A stretch of 64,000 nt of DNA, taken from the NCBI RefSeq assembly GCF_003173715.1, contig NZ_CP029550.1, positions 5,317,501-5,381,500 of the forward strand. Reading direction: 5' to 3'. Made by a program: the position numbers and the translations under genes. Positions 1-9,734 of this stretch are shown here, piece after piece. This DNA comes from Methylobacterium durans. GTDB taxonomy: Bacteria; Pseudomonadota; Alphaproteobacteria; Rhizobiales; Beijerinckiaceae. The number at the start of each line of letters is the position of its first letter. Within the stretch, counting starts at the first letter, position 1. A model generated the notes under the pieces. The model had not been told where the DNA came from. It ran no database searches and was given only the letters and a program-made list of their open reading frames with translations.

Positions 1-253
1 CTGGCGCCGCGAGTTCACCAATCTGCGCGCGCCGAAGCTATTCAACCTGCGGGCCGATCCCTTTGAGCGCGGGGACAGCTCGATCGAGTACGAAAAGTGG
101 TTCTTCGATCGCGCCTTCGTGGTCGTGCCGACGCAGGCCGTCGTGGCGAAGTGGCTCGAGAGCTTCAAAGAGTTCCCGATCCGGCAGAAGCCCGCGAGCT
201 TCAACCTCGACGAGGTCATGGCGAGGCTGAACGCGCCGCAGGGGAGCCGGTAG
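1..253 (+). CDS. Sulfatase family protein, C-terminal end only (partial)
   Basis: The reading frame is open from base 2 and stops at 251-253, giving the last 83 residues of a protein whose start lies left of the window. The text (PKLFNLRADPFERGDSS, then YEKWFFDRAFVVVPTQ and a helix with KWLESFKEFP) matches the C-terminal tail of periplasmic alphaproteobacterial arylsulfatases, where an LRADPFE segment follows the alkaline-phosphatase-fold core. The catalytic CxPxR motif would lie off-window, so activity cannot be judged. Family assignment is from recognition of the tail. Confidence 0.75.
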   Translation, partial: WRREFTNLRAPKLFNLRADPFERGDSSIEYEKWFFDRAFVVVPTQAVVAKWLESFKEFPIRQKPASFNLDEVMARLNAPQGSR

Positions 254-540
254 CGCCGTCGATCGGGCGACAGGCCCGAACCTACGCGTGAAGCCGGATG
301 CCGATGAGCGTCGTCGGCAGGCATCCTGGCGCACGGTGCGAGGTCATCACGTTGGCGCGCGCCCGTGGTCGCAAGAAAATCAGCGGGGCGGCGGCTTGCC
401 GGACCCACTGTTGCTTTGCGGACATACTCCCACAGGAAGCCACTGACATAGACTTTACATGCGACGACACAGGAAGTCTTCTGATCACGTTCCCTGTCCT
501 GCTGTTCGCAAGGTCGGGAACCGTACCCGGGGGCGTCAGC

Positions 541-1566
541 ATGCGATCGTCCGTGCGTCGGTTCGTCCGAGGCTTCGCCCTGGGCGGGATGCTTCTCTCC
601 GTTCCCGCCGCCCACGCGGCCGAAGGTGGCCTCAGCTTCTACATCGAGGGACAATCCGTACCGCTCGGCGGCATCGTGCCGCCACCCGGCCTCTACTTCG
701 ACAGCACGGCCTACTTCTACAACGGCCGGATCGGCGGCAACCGGCAGACCCAGCTCGGCGGCAACGTCATCGCCGACGCCAAGGTGAACCTGTGGGCCGA
801 CTTCGTGACCGCGCTCTGGGTCACGCCGGTCGAGATCGGCGGCGGCAGCCTCGCCGTCGCCTTCGTGATGCCGTTCGGCGAGCCGGCCGTGCGCGCGGGC
901 GTCCTCCTCAACGGCCCCCTCGTGAACCAAGCGTTCGGCCGGCCGGTCGGCGCGTCGGTGGGTGATGCCACCCTCAATCCCGGCGACCCCATTGTCTCGG
1001 CGAGCCTCGGCTGGCACGCCGGCAACTGGCACTGGAAGCTTGCGGGCGTGCTCAGCATCCCGGGTGGCGGCTACGAGCCGGGTCAGCTCTCGAACATCGC
1101 CCTGAACCGCTACATCGGCGACGTCTCGGCCGCGGCGACCTACCTCGACCCGGCGGTCGGCATCGAGCTGTCCGCCGCGGCCGGCTTCACCTTCAACGGC
1201 AGGAACCCGGCGACGCAATACGTGACCGGCACCGAGTTCCACGTCGACGTCTCGGCCTCGAAATACCTCTCCAAGGAAGTCTCTGTCGGCATCATCGCCT
1301 CGCACTACCAGCAGATCACGGGCGACAGCGGACCGGGTGCCCGGCTCGGACAGTTCAAGGGCCGGGTCACGGCGGTCGGCGGCACGATCGGCGTGACCGG
1401 GGCGTTCGGCAAGGTGCCGGTCACCACACGGTTGAAGGTGCTGCGCGAGGTCGAGGTGGAAAACCGCTTCCAGGGCACCATCGGCTTCCTGGAGGTCTCG
1501 TTCCCGCTCTGGGTCCCGCCGCCCAAGGCCGCGCCGGAGCCGACCCCCTTGGTGACGAAGTCCTGA
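541..1566 (+). CDS. SphA/MetA-pathway family outer-membrane transporter-like protein
   Basis: A 341-residue protein with a Sec signal peptide (residues 1-26, basic start then hydrophobic core ending PAAHA). The mature part begins AEGGLSFYIEGQ and alternates short aromatic and glycine-rich stretches typical of beta-barrels. It resembles the SphA/phenol MetA degradation family, predicted outer-membrane proteins often found beside catabolic genes; here the neighbour is a sulfatase. The frame is open upstream to about 298, but the ATG at 541 is chosen because it starts the signal peptide. Substrate is unknown. Confidence 0.75.
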   Translation: MRSSVRRFVRGFALGGMLLSVPAAHAAEGGLSFYIEGQSVPLGGIVPPPGLYFDSTAYFYNGRIGGNRQTQLGGNVIADAKVNLWADFVTALWVTPVEIGGGSLAVAFVMPFGEPAVRAGVLLNGPLVNQAFGRPVGASVGDATLNPGDPIVSASLGWHAGNWHWKLAGVLSIPGGGYEPGQLSNIALNRYIGDVSAAATYLDPAVGIELSAAAGFTFNGRNPATQYVTGTEFHVDVSASKYLSKEVSVGIIASHYQQITGDSGPGARLGQFKGRVTAVGGTIGVTGAFGKVPVTTRLKVLREVEVENRFQGTIGFLEVSFPLWVPPPKAAPEPTPLVTKS

Positions 1567-1639
1567 GGGGAGGGCGCACCGGCTCGGCGTGGCGGCGCAC
1601 CGCGAGCGCCGCGGACGCGTCCCGGCCGCCGCGCCAGGC

Positions 1640-1652
1640 TGTCACGGTTACA
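1640..1652. promoter_or_regulatory. 13-bp near-palindrome TGTCACGGTTACA upstream of moxR
   Basis: The sequence TGTCACGGTTACA is one mismatch from the perfect palindrome TGTAAC-G-GTTACA. It lies 52 bases before the moxR start, a good place for an operator. Two close relatives occur at 8280 and 8700. The binding protein is unknown. Confidence 0.45.
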
Positions 1653-1703
1653 CGGCTGACAAGGTCGCCGGCGCGTCCATAATCCGGGCGGGAGCGCACC
1701 GGC

Positions 1704-2711
<1,008 letters not shown>

Positions 2712-2725
2712 TCCCGGGGTGGGTC

Positions 2726-3736
2726 ATGGCGCGGTTGAGGGAGCGAGCGCAGCACGACGGAGCCGGCGGTCCAGCCGAGCGCGAGGCGCGCGCCTTCGTC
2801 ACGCGCGACGCGCTGATGCGGCTGCGGCACAGGGCCCGGGTCTTCAGCTTCCTGCCGCGGCAGCCCGTGCACAGCCTGCTCTCGGGCCGGCACGCCTCCC
2901 GCCTGCGCGGACGTGGGCTGAACTTCGAGGAGTTGCGCCACTATTCCGAGGGCGACGACACCCGCACCATCGACTGGCTGGCGACGGCCCGGCTCGGCAC
3001 GCCGCACGTGCGGGTCTACTCGGAGGAGCGCGACCGGCCCGTCCTCCTCGTCACCGACCAGCGCAGCGCGATGTTCTTCGGCAGCCGCCGGGCGATGAAG
3101 TCGGTCGTGGCCGCGGAGGCGGCGGCCCTCGCGGCGTGGCGCGTCACCGCGCTCGGCGACCGGGTCGGGGCGATCGTGTTCGGCGACCGCGACATGGTCT
3201 CGGTCCGTCCAGAGGCCCGCGACGCCGGGGCCGTGCGGGTCATCGCGGAGGTCGCGCGGCAGAACGGGACCCTCGCGGCCGGCGCTCCCCTGCCGGGCGC
3301 CGAGGGGCAGCTCAACGAGGCCCTGCGTCGGGCCGAGCGCATGGCCACGCACGACTGGCTCGTCTGCCTGATCACCGACGCGGCCGGCGAGGACGCGGAA
3401 ACGGCGCGCCTCGTCACCCGGCTGACGGCCCACAACGACGTCCTGGCGATCCACATCCACGACCCGCTGGAACGGGAGCTTCCGGACGTGGGGCGGGCAA
3501 TCTTCAGCTCGGGAGAGGCGCAGATCGAGGTCGATTCCTCCTCCGCGAGCCTGCGCCGGCGCTATGCGGAGGAGCGGGCCGCCTGGCGCGCGCGCCTGAC
3601 CGGATTGTCGCGGCGGCGCGCCATCCCGGTCCTGGGCCTCTCCACCGACCGGGACGCCGCCAGCCAGTTGCGGGAGCTGATCGGCAAGCGGACCGAACGG
3701 CGGGCGGCTTCTGCGAGTGGAGCGCGCGATGGCTGA
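2726..3736 (+). CDS. DUF58 domain-containing protein
   Basis: A 336-residue protein with the DUF58 signature around residues 63-84 (GRGLNFEELRHY, SEGDDTRTIDW) followed by a VWA-like fold. DUF58 proteins nearly always follow moxR and are thought to be the ATPase's partner. The start is the ATG at 2726, 14 bases after the moxR stop. The 3' end overlaps the next gene by 8 bases (ATGGCTGA), so translation is probably coupled. No membrane segment is obvious. Confidence 0.9.
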   Translation: MARLRERAQHDGAGGPAEREARAFVTRDALMRLRHRARVFSFLPRQPVHSLLSGRHASRLRGRGLNFEELRHYSEGDDTRTIDWLATARLGTPHVRVYSEERDRPVLLVTDQRSAMFFGSRRAMKSVVAAEAAALAAWRVTALGDRVGAIVFGDRDMVSVRPEARDAGAVRVIAEVARQNGTLAAGAPLPGAEGQLNEALRRAERMATHDWLVCLITDAAGEDAETARLVTRLTAHNDVLAIHIHDPLERELPDVGRAIFSSGEAQIEVDSSSASLRRRYAEERAAWRARLTGLSRRRAIPVLGLSTDRDAASQLRELIGKRTERRAASASGARDG

Positions 3737-4229
3737 CGATCCCGGAAGCCTTGCCAACCTGCGGGATCTGGCCGTGCCGGACCCCGTCGCGCTCTGGCCG
3801 CCGGCGCCGGGAATCTGGATCGTCGCGGCGGGCCTCGCCGCAACCGGGGCGCTCTGGCTGCGGGACGCGATGCGGCGGCGTCGGGCCGACGCCTATCGCC
3901 GCGCGGCCCTGGCCGAACTCGACAGGATCGCAGGATCGCCTCGGCTGGACGGGGGCGTGGAGCGGATCTCGGCCGTGATGAAGCGGGCCGCGCTCGCCGC
4001 CTATCCGCGCGCGGACGTCGCCTCCCTGACCGGCGGCGCCTGGGCGGGGTTCGTCGTGGCCGTGGGCGGCCAGAACGTCGATGCCGGTCTGATGCGGGCG
4101 CTGCTGACCGGAGCCTTCGGCGGCCGCGATCCGGATGCCGTCGACCTGCGGCGGCTGATCGATCAGGCCCGCACATGGGTCCGCGATCATCGCGTCCCGG
4201 ACACGCCGGAGGAACCGCGGCGATGCTGA
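3729..4229 (+). CDS. DUF4381 membrane protein of the Bat operon
   Basis: A 166-residue protein with one membrane segment (about residues 29-45) after the short motif DPVALWPPAPGIW, then a basic, helical cytoplasmic tail. That layout is the DUF4381 family, which sits between DUF58 and VWA genes in MoxR/Bat operons; its biochemical role is not established. I chose the ATG at 3729, overlapping the upstream stop by 8 bases; a GTG at 3717 would add four residues. It overlaps the next gene by 7 bases. Confidence 0.82.
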   Translation: MADDPGSLANLRDLAVPDPVALWPPAPGIWIVAAGLAATGALWLRDAMRRRRADAYRRAALAELDRIAGSPRLDGGVERISAVMKRAALAAYPRADVASLTGGAWAGFVVAVGGQNVDAGLMRALLTGAFGGRDPDAVDLRRLIDQARTWVRDHRVPDTPEEPRRC

Positions 4230-5233
4230 CCGTCGCCTATCCCTGGCTCGCCCTGCTGGCACCGCTGCCGTTCCTGGTCCGGTGGCTGCTGCCGCCCCAT
4301 CCGACCATGCGCGCCGGGCTGCGCGTGCCCTTCTTCGCGAGGCTGGTCGCCCTGACGGGACAGCAGCCCCATCGGGGCGGGGTCGTGGCCGCGCGAAGCC
4401 TCCCGCGCCTCGCGATGCTGGGTCTCTGCTGGGGATCGGTCCTGGGGGCGCTGATGCGACCTCAATGGATCGAGCCGCCGCTGCATCGCGACGAGCCCAC
4501 GCGCGACCTCCTGCTGCTCGTCGATCTCTCGGGGTCGATGGACACGCGAGACTTCGTCGATCCCGCCGGCCGCACGGTCGACCGCCTCACGGCCGTGAAG
4601 GGGGTGCTCGACGATTTCCTGTCGCGCCGCCGGGGCGACCGCGCCGGCATCGTCGTGTTCGGCGACGCGCCCTTCGCCCTCGTGCCCTTCACCACGGACC
4701 TCGACCTCTGCCGCGCGATGCTGCGCGACACGGTCGTCGGCATGGCGGGACCCCGCACGGCGCTGGGCGACGCCATCGCACTCGGGATCGCCCTGTTCGG
4801 GCGCAGCACGGTGGCGGCGAAGACCATCATCGCGTTGACGGACGGCAACGACACGGCGAGCCAGGTGCCGCCCTCCGAGGCGGCGGGCGTGGCGAGGGAC
4901 AAGGGCATCGTCATACACGCCGTCGCCATCGGCGATCCGGCGACGGCGGGCGAGGACAAGCTCGACGAGAGGGCTCTCCAGGACGCGGCCGCGACGACCG
5001 GCGGAGGCTATTTCCGCGCCCTCGACCGGGCCGGATTGGAGCAGATCTACGCGCGCCTGGACGCGATCGAGACGCGCCGGATCGATACGGTCACGGTCCG
5101 GCCCAAACGCGACGTCTTCTGGATTCCGCTGGCGGCGGCCCTCGTGGCGTCGATGCTCGCGCAAGCCCTTCGCCTGCTCGTGCAGGAATTCGGACGCCCC
5201 CTGGCCGGGCGCGGACCGAGGACCGCTCCATGA
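4223..5233 (+). CDS. VWA domain membrane protein (BatA-like)
   Basis: A 336-residue protein with hydrophobic segments at about residues 5-22 and 62-79, a von Willebrand A domain at about 95-290, and a C-terminal membrane helix. The MIDAS metal site is intact: DLSGS (101-105), a later threonine, and a LTDGND strand. BatA-type proteins face the periplasm and are linked to aerotolerance or envelope assembly in other bacteria. The start overlaps the DUF4381 gene by 7 bases and the stop overlaps the next start as ATGA. Confidence 0.88.
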   Translation: MLTVAYPWLALLAPLPFLVRWLLPPHPTMRAGLRVPFFARLVALTGQQPHRGGVVAARSLPRLAMLGLCWGSVLGALMRPQWIEPPLHRDEPTRDLLLLVDLSGSMDTRDFVDPAGRTVDRLTAVKGVLDDFLSRRRGDRAGIVVFGDAPFALVPFTTDLDLCRAMLRDTVVGMAGPRTALGDAIALGIALFGRSTVAAKTIIALTDGNDTASQVPPSEAAGVARDKGIVIHAVAIGDPATAGEDKLDERALQDAAATTGGGYFRALDRAGLEQIYARLDAIETRRIDTVTVRPKRDVFWIPLAAALVASMLAQALRLLVQEFGRPLAGRGPRTAP

Positions 5234-6143
5234 TGGAGGCCGTCTCCGCCTTCCACTTCGAGCGGCCGGCTTGGCTGCTGCTGCTCCTGCCTGCACTCGC
5301 GCTCTGGCTCCTGCAACGGCGGATCTCGGACGCGAGCGAGTGCTGGCGCCGCGTCATCGATCCCGTTCTGCTGCGGCATCTGCTCGTCGGACGCGAGCAG
5401 CCATCCCGGGCGACGCCGAACGCGCTGTTCCTCCTCGGCTCGATCCTCGGAACGATTGCCGTCGCCGGGCCGGCCTGGGAGCTCGAACCGTCACCCTTCG
5501 CCGATGCCAAGCCGCCGGCCATGATCGTCCTCAGGGTCACGCCCTCGATGACGACGGACGACCTGGCGCCGACCCGGCTCGACCGGGCGCGCCAGAAGCT
5601 GTCCGACCTGCTCGGCCTCCGCGAGGGCGCGGCGACGGGCCTGATCGCCTATTCGGGGACCAGCCATCTGGTCCTGCCGCCGACCCCGACGGTTCCGTCG
5701 TCCTGGACCTCGCCAAGGCCCTCTCGCCCGGGATCATGCCGAAGGAGGGCGACGACCTCGCCGACGCGGTGGCGCTCGCCGACATCGTCCTCCGGGGCCA
5801 TCGGCGCGGCGGCTCGATCCTGGTGATGGCCGATGCCGTGACGGGCGAGCAGGTCGCCCGCCTCGCCAGCGCGACCCACCCCGCGACGATCCTGGCCCTG
5901 CTGCCGCCGGACCGGGATCCGGGGGGCCTCGCGGAGGCGGCGCGAGCGCTCCGCGCGGATCTCGTGACGACCACGCTGTCCCAGGACGACGTCGAAGCGA
6001 TCGCCCGGCGGCTCGACCGGGCCGGCCGGATCGCGGAAGTCGCCGGCGAGGGGCAGCACTGGGTGGAGGCAGGCTACTGGCTTACGCCGCTCCTCGCCCT
6101 TCTGACGCTGCTGTGGTTCCGCCGCGGATGGGTGCTGGCATGA
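5230..6143 (+). pseudogene. Second VWA protein (BatB-like), interrupted by a single-base frameshift
   Basis: Translation from the ATG at 5230 gives hydrophobic segments, then a VWA domain up to SHLVLPPTP, where the frame is lost at 5684-5688 (CCCCG). Restoring one base continues with DGSVVLDLAKALSPGIMP and runs to the stop at 6141-6143, giving 304 residues with a C-terminal membrane helix. The MIDAS motif reads RVTPS (102-106) instead of DxSxS, so metal binding is probably lost regardless of the frameshift. The stop overlaps the next start (ATGA). Whether the break is real or a sequencing indel cannot be decided here. Confidence 0.8.
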
Positions 6144-6805
6144 TCCGCTCCCGCAGCCTCCTCTCCCGTCCCTACGCCCTCGTCTGGCTGGCCGTCCTCC
6201 TGGCCCTCGGCCTTGCCGCCGTCCGGGTCGGCTGGGCCAACCTGCTTCTCACGCCCGACCAGCGCGGCCACGCCCTGATGGCGCACGACGCGCCGGGCGA
6301 GGCGGCAGCCGCCTTCCGCGATCCGCTCTGGCACGGCGTGGCCCTGTTCCGGGCAGGCGACTTCAAGGGCGCCGCGCAGGCCTTCGGCGGGATCGAAACG
6401 GCGGACGGGGCCTACGACCAGGGCAATGCCCTCGTCATGCTGGGCCGGTACGACGAGGCGGCGGCGCGCTACGATCGCGCGCTGGTGCTGCGCCCCGGCT
6501 GGGCCGACGCCGAGGCGAACCGCGCCATCGCCCGCATCCGGGCCGAGCGGGTCCGCCAGGAGGGCGGCGAGACCGGCGACACGGAGAGCAGTCCCGACGC
6601 GATCGTCTTCGACAAGGCCAGGAAGGGCGGGACCGACACCGTCGTCCAGGGCGAGGCGAGGCCGATGTCCGACGAGGCCGTCCGCGCCCTGTGGCTGAGG
6701 CGCGTCCAGACGCGGCCGGCCGATTTCCTCAAGGTGAAGTTCGCCTACCAGCTTCAGGCGGCCTCCGCGGCCGCCACGGGCCCGCGTCCGAAGACGAAGC
6801 CGTGA
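6140..6805 (+). CDS. TPR-repeat membrane protein (BatC-like)
   Basis: A 221-residue protein with an N-terminal membrane anchor (about residues 13-35) and two tetratricopeptide-like repeats between about 60 and 140 (HGVALFRAGDFKGAAQAF; YDQGNALVMLGRYDEAAARY). The tail ends in a charged region and PRPKTKP. This is the BatC position and architecture: a periplasmic TPR scaffold next to VWA proteins. ATGA overlap with the gene before and GTGA overlap with the gene after support one coupled operon. Confidence 0.85.
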   Translation: MIRSRSLLSRPYALVWLAVLLALGLAAVRVGWANLLLTPDQRGHALMAHDAPGEAAAAFRDPLWHGVALFRAGDFKGAAQAFGGIETADGAYDQGNALVMLGRYDEAAARYDRALVLRPGWADAEANRAIARIRAERVRQEGGETGDTESSPDAIVFDKARKGGTDTVVQGEARPMSDEAVRALWLRRVQTRPADFLKVKFAYQLQAASAAATGPRPKTKP

Positions 6806-8095
6806 GGTGGTCGATCCTCGCCGCCCTGTGCGTTCTGGCCGGTCGGGCGGCTGCCGACGAGGTCGTGGTCCGGACCTCCCTCGACCCGCCCGGCGGCAGC
6901 GTCGTCGGGCAGCCCGTCCGCCTGCATGTGGACGTGCTCTTCCCCGACGCCATGCCGCGGCCGCCACGCGTCAGGCTCGGCGACACGCCCGGCGCACAGA
7001 CCCTCCGCTTCGAGACGCAGGCCGTCACCCTGCGCGAGGCGATCGGCGGGCGCTCCTATGTCGGGCAGCAATTCGAGTTCGTCGTCTTCCCCCGGCGCGG
7101 CGGCACCATCGAAATCCCGGCCGCCGAGATTACGCTCATCGACGCGGCCGGCACTTCCGTCGGGGCAGCGAGGGGCGATCCGCAACGCATCGCCGTCACG
7201 GTCCCGCCGGGCATCGATGCGTCCGGCCCGGTCATTGCCGCCACCGCGGTGACGGTGTCGCAGAGCTGGGAGCCGGGTCCGGACGGGGCGCATCTCAAGC
7301 CCGGCGGCGCTCTGGTCCGCAGCGTGCGGCGCCAGGCCGCCGAGGTGCCCGCCATGGGCATGCCGGATCTCGCCTTCTCGGCGCCGGACGGTGTCCGCCT
7401 CTACCGCGACGCGCCCCGCGCCGCGGACCGGATCAACCGCGGCGCCGTCACCGGCGAGCGCATCGACCGGGTGACCTACGTCTTCGAGAAGCCGGGCGCC
7501 TACGACCTCCCGCCCATCGTGCAACCCTGGTGGGACCTCGGCGGACGGCAGGCCCGCGCCGAGACGCTCCCGGGCATCCGGGCTTCCGTGACGGCCCCTC
7601 CCTCCGAGGCTCCGCGCCGACAGGGCCGGTCCGCGGCTTGGGCCTGGGTTGCGGGATCGGCCGCCGCGGGCGTTCTCCTGCTCGGCATCCTGTCCGGGCG
7701 CCTTCGAGGCCGGTGGCCCGCGCGCTGGCGTCGCTGGCGGACGGACCGTTCCGCGTCCGAGGCGGCCCGCCCGGTCGGAACTCTGCCGGGTGGCCCGGAC
7801 CGGTGACGCGCGGGCGACCTATGCGGCCCTGACGACCTGGCTGTGCCGCCTGCCGCCCGACGCCCGCCGGCGGGTCCGCGCGGATCCGCGGCTCGCGCCG
7901 CCGATCCAGCAGCTCGAGCGCGCCCTATTCAGAGGGGATGACGACTGGTCGGTCGAGCAGGGCCGTTCGCTGCGCGACGCCGTCGCGGATGTTCACCGCG
8001 ACCTGAAGCGAGACCCCGTCCGCACGCATCCACCCGACCTGCCGCCGCTCAATCCGCCCCTGCCTGCGTTCCCGGCGGATCGATCAGGACGTTGA
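6802..8095 (+). pseudogene. BatD-like protein, interrupted by a +1 frameshift
   Basis: The GTG at 6802 opens a protein with a signal peptide (ends about AAADE), beta-rich BatD domains, and a membrane helix at about residues 284-303. The first frame stops at 7806, but the +1 frame continues with SELCRVARTGDARATYAAL, the helical cytoplasmic tail expected of BatD, to 8095. Removing one base at 7761-7776 (GGCGGCCCGCCCGG) gives about 430 residues, a normal BatD length. This is the only break in the window that needs a base removed. BatD completes the MoxR/Bat operon. Confidence 0.72.
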
Positions 8096-8279
8096 GCCGT
8101 CTCCCCGGCCCAGACCGGTGGTTCCAGGCGCTCGGTTCGGAGCGTCGCCGAGGGCGGCGGCAGGTTCGGTCCGGACGCCGGGCTTGGATCTTCGGGTGTG
8201 CCCGGCGATGGAGCGCGTGCTGTGGCGACCGGCAGAGCGACGGCGCCGGTGACGGTCTCGCGCCGCAGCGGGATCCGAT

Positions 8280-8292
8280 TGTTACGGTTACA
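8280..8292. promoter_or_regulatory. Second TGTNACGGTTACA element
   Basis: TGTTACGGTTACA differs by one base from the perfect palindrome at 8700. It lies in the 275-base gap between batD and the convergent small gene at 8371, so it is not upstream of either. That argues against a simple operator role and leaves its function open. Confidence 0.35.
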
Positions 8293-8370
8293 GTCCGGAG
8301 GCCGGTGGCGCGGGCGCGACGGCGGGAGCCTGGGAATCGAGGTCGCGAGCTGATCGTGACGAACCCGACG

Positions 8371-8622
8371 TCACAGCAACGAGATCGCGTGCAGGATATC
8401 CTCCTCCGTCGCGGCCGCCAGCTCGCGATACTCGTCCGCGCGGGCAGGGGCTATCGGGTCGGACGACCGGGACCAATACTCTGCCGCCTCGCATGCGGCC
8501 TCGTAGGCGTCGCAGAGTTCCTTGATCTGCGTGTTCTCGGTCACCTTGCGGCGGAGTTCGTCCCGGCGCTCGGGATGGCGCAGCAGCAATCTCGCCAAGC
8601 CGCGTATCTGGGAGCGCTCCAT
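8371..8622 (-). CDS. Small helical protein of unknown function
   Basis: An 83-residue, highly charged, mostly helical protein starting MERSQIRGLARLLLRHPERR and containing YEAACEAAEYW. No membrane segment or known motif is visible. The ATG at 8622 is preferred because GGAGG lies 6 bases upstream; the frame is open to 8685, which would add 21 residues without a Shine-Dalgarno. I do not recognise a family. A perfect TGTAACGGTTACA palindrome lies 78 bases upstream. Confidence 0.7.
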   Translation of the reverse strand: MERSQIRGLARLLLRHPERRDELRRKVTENTQIKELCDAYEAACEAAEYWSRSSDPIAPARADEYRELAAATEEDILHAISLL

Positions 8623-8699
8623 CCCTGCCTCCGGGTACGGCAATCGCGGTTCCCCGATCGATGCCACCCATGATGCGCCCGCCATCCGGATCCGGGAAT

Positions 8700-8712
8700 T
8701 GTAACGGTTACA
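8700..8712. promoter_or_regulatory. Perfect 13-bp palindrome TGTAACGGTTACA
   Basis: TGTAAC and GTTACA are exact reverse complements around a central G. It lies 78 bases upstream of the small reverse-strand gene starting at 8622. This is the best copy of an element also seen at 1640 and 8280. Confidence 0.5.
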
Positions 8713-8851
8713 GTGCTGCCTACGCCGAAGGTTCGCCGGCCGGACGGATCCTGAGGTGCATCCGCACCCCGATACGGTCCGGCAGGCGAAAGGGTTGCCG
8801 GGACTGGCGCGCCGGCCGAGGCCCCGTGCAGATGGCCAAGCCGCCGGCGCG

Positions 8852-9133
8852 CTACTCTCGCGATGCCATCAGATCGTGCGTCAGGACCGTCAGCTTGCCG
8901 ATCAGGCTCACGATGTCCCCGTTGGCGCAGGACCATTGCGTGCCGACCGCCCCTCCATCGGCAGCGACCGAGACGACGGCGACGGAGCGCAGCTTGCCCT
9001 CGCGGGCCAGCGCGAGCTGGTCCTGCAGGACCGCGATCAGCGAAGCGATGTTCTCATCGGCCTCGATATCGACGGCACGGGCCGGGAGCCGCGCGACGTT
9101 CCGGCGCTCCGTTGAAGAGATCCCTGCGGGCAT
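8852..9133 (-). CDS. Small protein of unknown function
   Basis: A 93-residue protein with a variable basic start and a conserved-looking core: ADENIASLIAVLQDQLALAR, then VAVVSVAADGGAVGTQWSC. The pattern suggests a small alpha/beta domain. Its ATG shares the A of the upstream gene's TGA (TGATG at 9135-9131), so the two are translationally coupled. No function can be assigned. Confidence 0.7.
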   Translation of the reverse strand: MPAGISSTERRNVARLPARAVDIEADENIASLIAVLQDQLALAREGKLRSVAVVSVAADGGAVGTQWSCANGDIVSLIGKLTVLTHDLMASRE

Positions 9134-9381
9134 CAGCCGGCCTTTCGCGGTGAGGGCGCCTTGCGACGATCGAGCGGATTGATCGTCAGGCGCCGGATCA
9201 ACGGATCGAACGTTGCCGGGAGCGGCTCACGCTCGGAGACGGGCAGAACATCACGCAGACCGGAGGCGATGCCCTTGACGACACCGCCGAGAGCTTGGCG
9301 GTCGAGATCGACCGGCTGGCGGTCGGTTGCGACCGGCTTCGGAGAAGACGCCGTGCCTGAAACGGTGCGAAGAGCATACAT
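9133..9381 (-). CDS. Small protein of unknown function
   Basis: An 82-residue protein starting MYALRTVSGTASSPKPVATD and ending in a basic tail (RRLTINPLDRRKAPSPRKAG). The ATG at 9381 follows AGGAG with 6 bases between; the frame is open further upstream but without a comparable ribosome site. It is coupled by a one-base overlap to the gene at 8852-9133. The two may make a small complex; family unknown. Confidence 0.62.
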   Translation of the reverse strand: MYALRTVSGTASSPKPVATDRQPVDLDRQALGGVVKGIASGLRDVLPVSEREPLPATFDPLIRRLTINPLDRRKAPSPRKAG

Positions 9382-9734
9382 TACGCGCTCCTGGTTGCCC
9401 TGACCCGAGCTGCAATCGAGCGGAACCCCGTGGAGGGAATGTGGCCGCGCATCGGGTGCGGACGCACTTCCCTGGCGGCTGTGTCTATTGGGCGACAGTG
9501 CACCGAAGGGAATCCGATGCACCGTCGGGGCCGTCATCCGGGTCGCTCACGCGACCGGCCCGCCCGGTCCATCCGCGAAGGCCCAGGGCTCATCCGATCG
9601 GAACGCGCCCCGCACCGCGGGGTTGATCGGAGCGCCCGGGCCGGTCCGCCGGCACGGTGGCGGCGACTCGACGCCCCGTTCGGCCTGGAACCGCGGCAGG
9701 GCCCCGACCTGAGAGCGGAGCAAGGAGGAGGCCT
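9382..9734. other. Divergent intergenic region before the helicase gene
   Basis: 353 bases without a convincing gene, between the divergent small-gene pair and the helicase. It holds a weak match to the alphaproteobacterial EcfG stress promoter on the plus strand (GGAAC at 9600-9604, 16 bases, GGTT at 9621-9624; consensus ends CGTT) and a strong ribosome site AAGGAGGAGG just before the GTG at 9735. Confidence 0.4.

Noticed and set aside
298..540. N-terminal extension of the SphA-like gene
   Set aside because: The frame is open, but the residues before 541 are not a signal peptide, whereas a clean signal starts at 541.
9600..9624. EcfG promoter before the helicase gene
   Set aside because: The -10 reads GGTT instead of CGTT and lies 110 bases from the start; too weak to list as a feature of its own.
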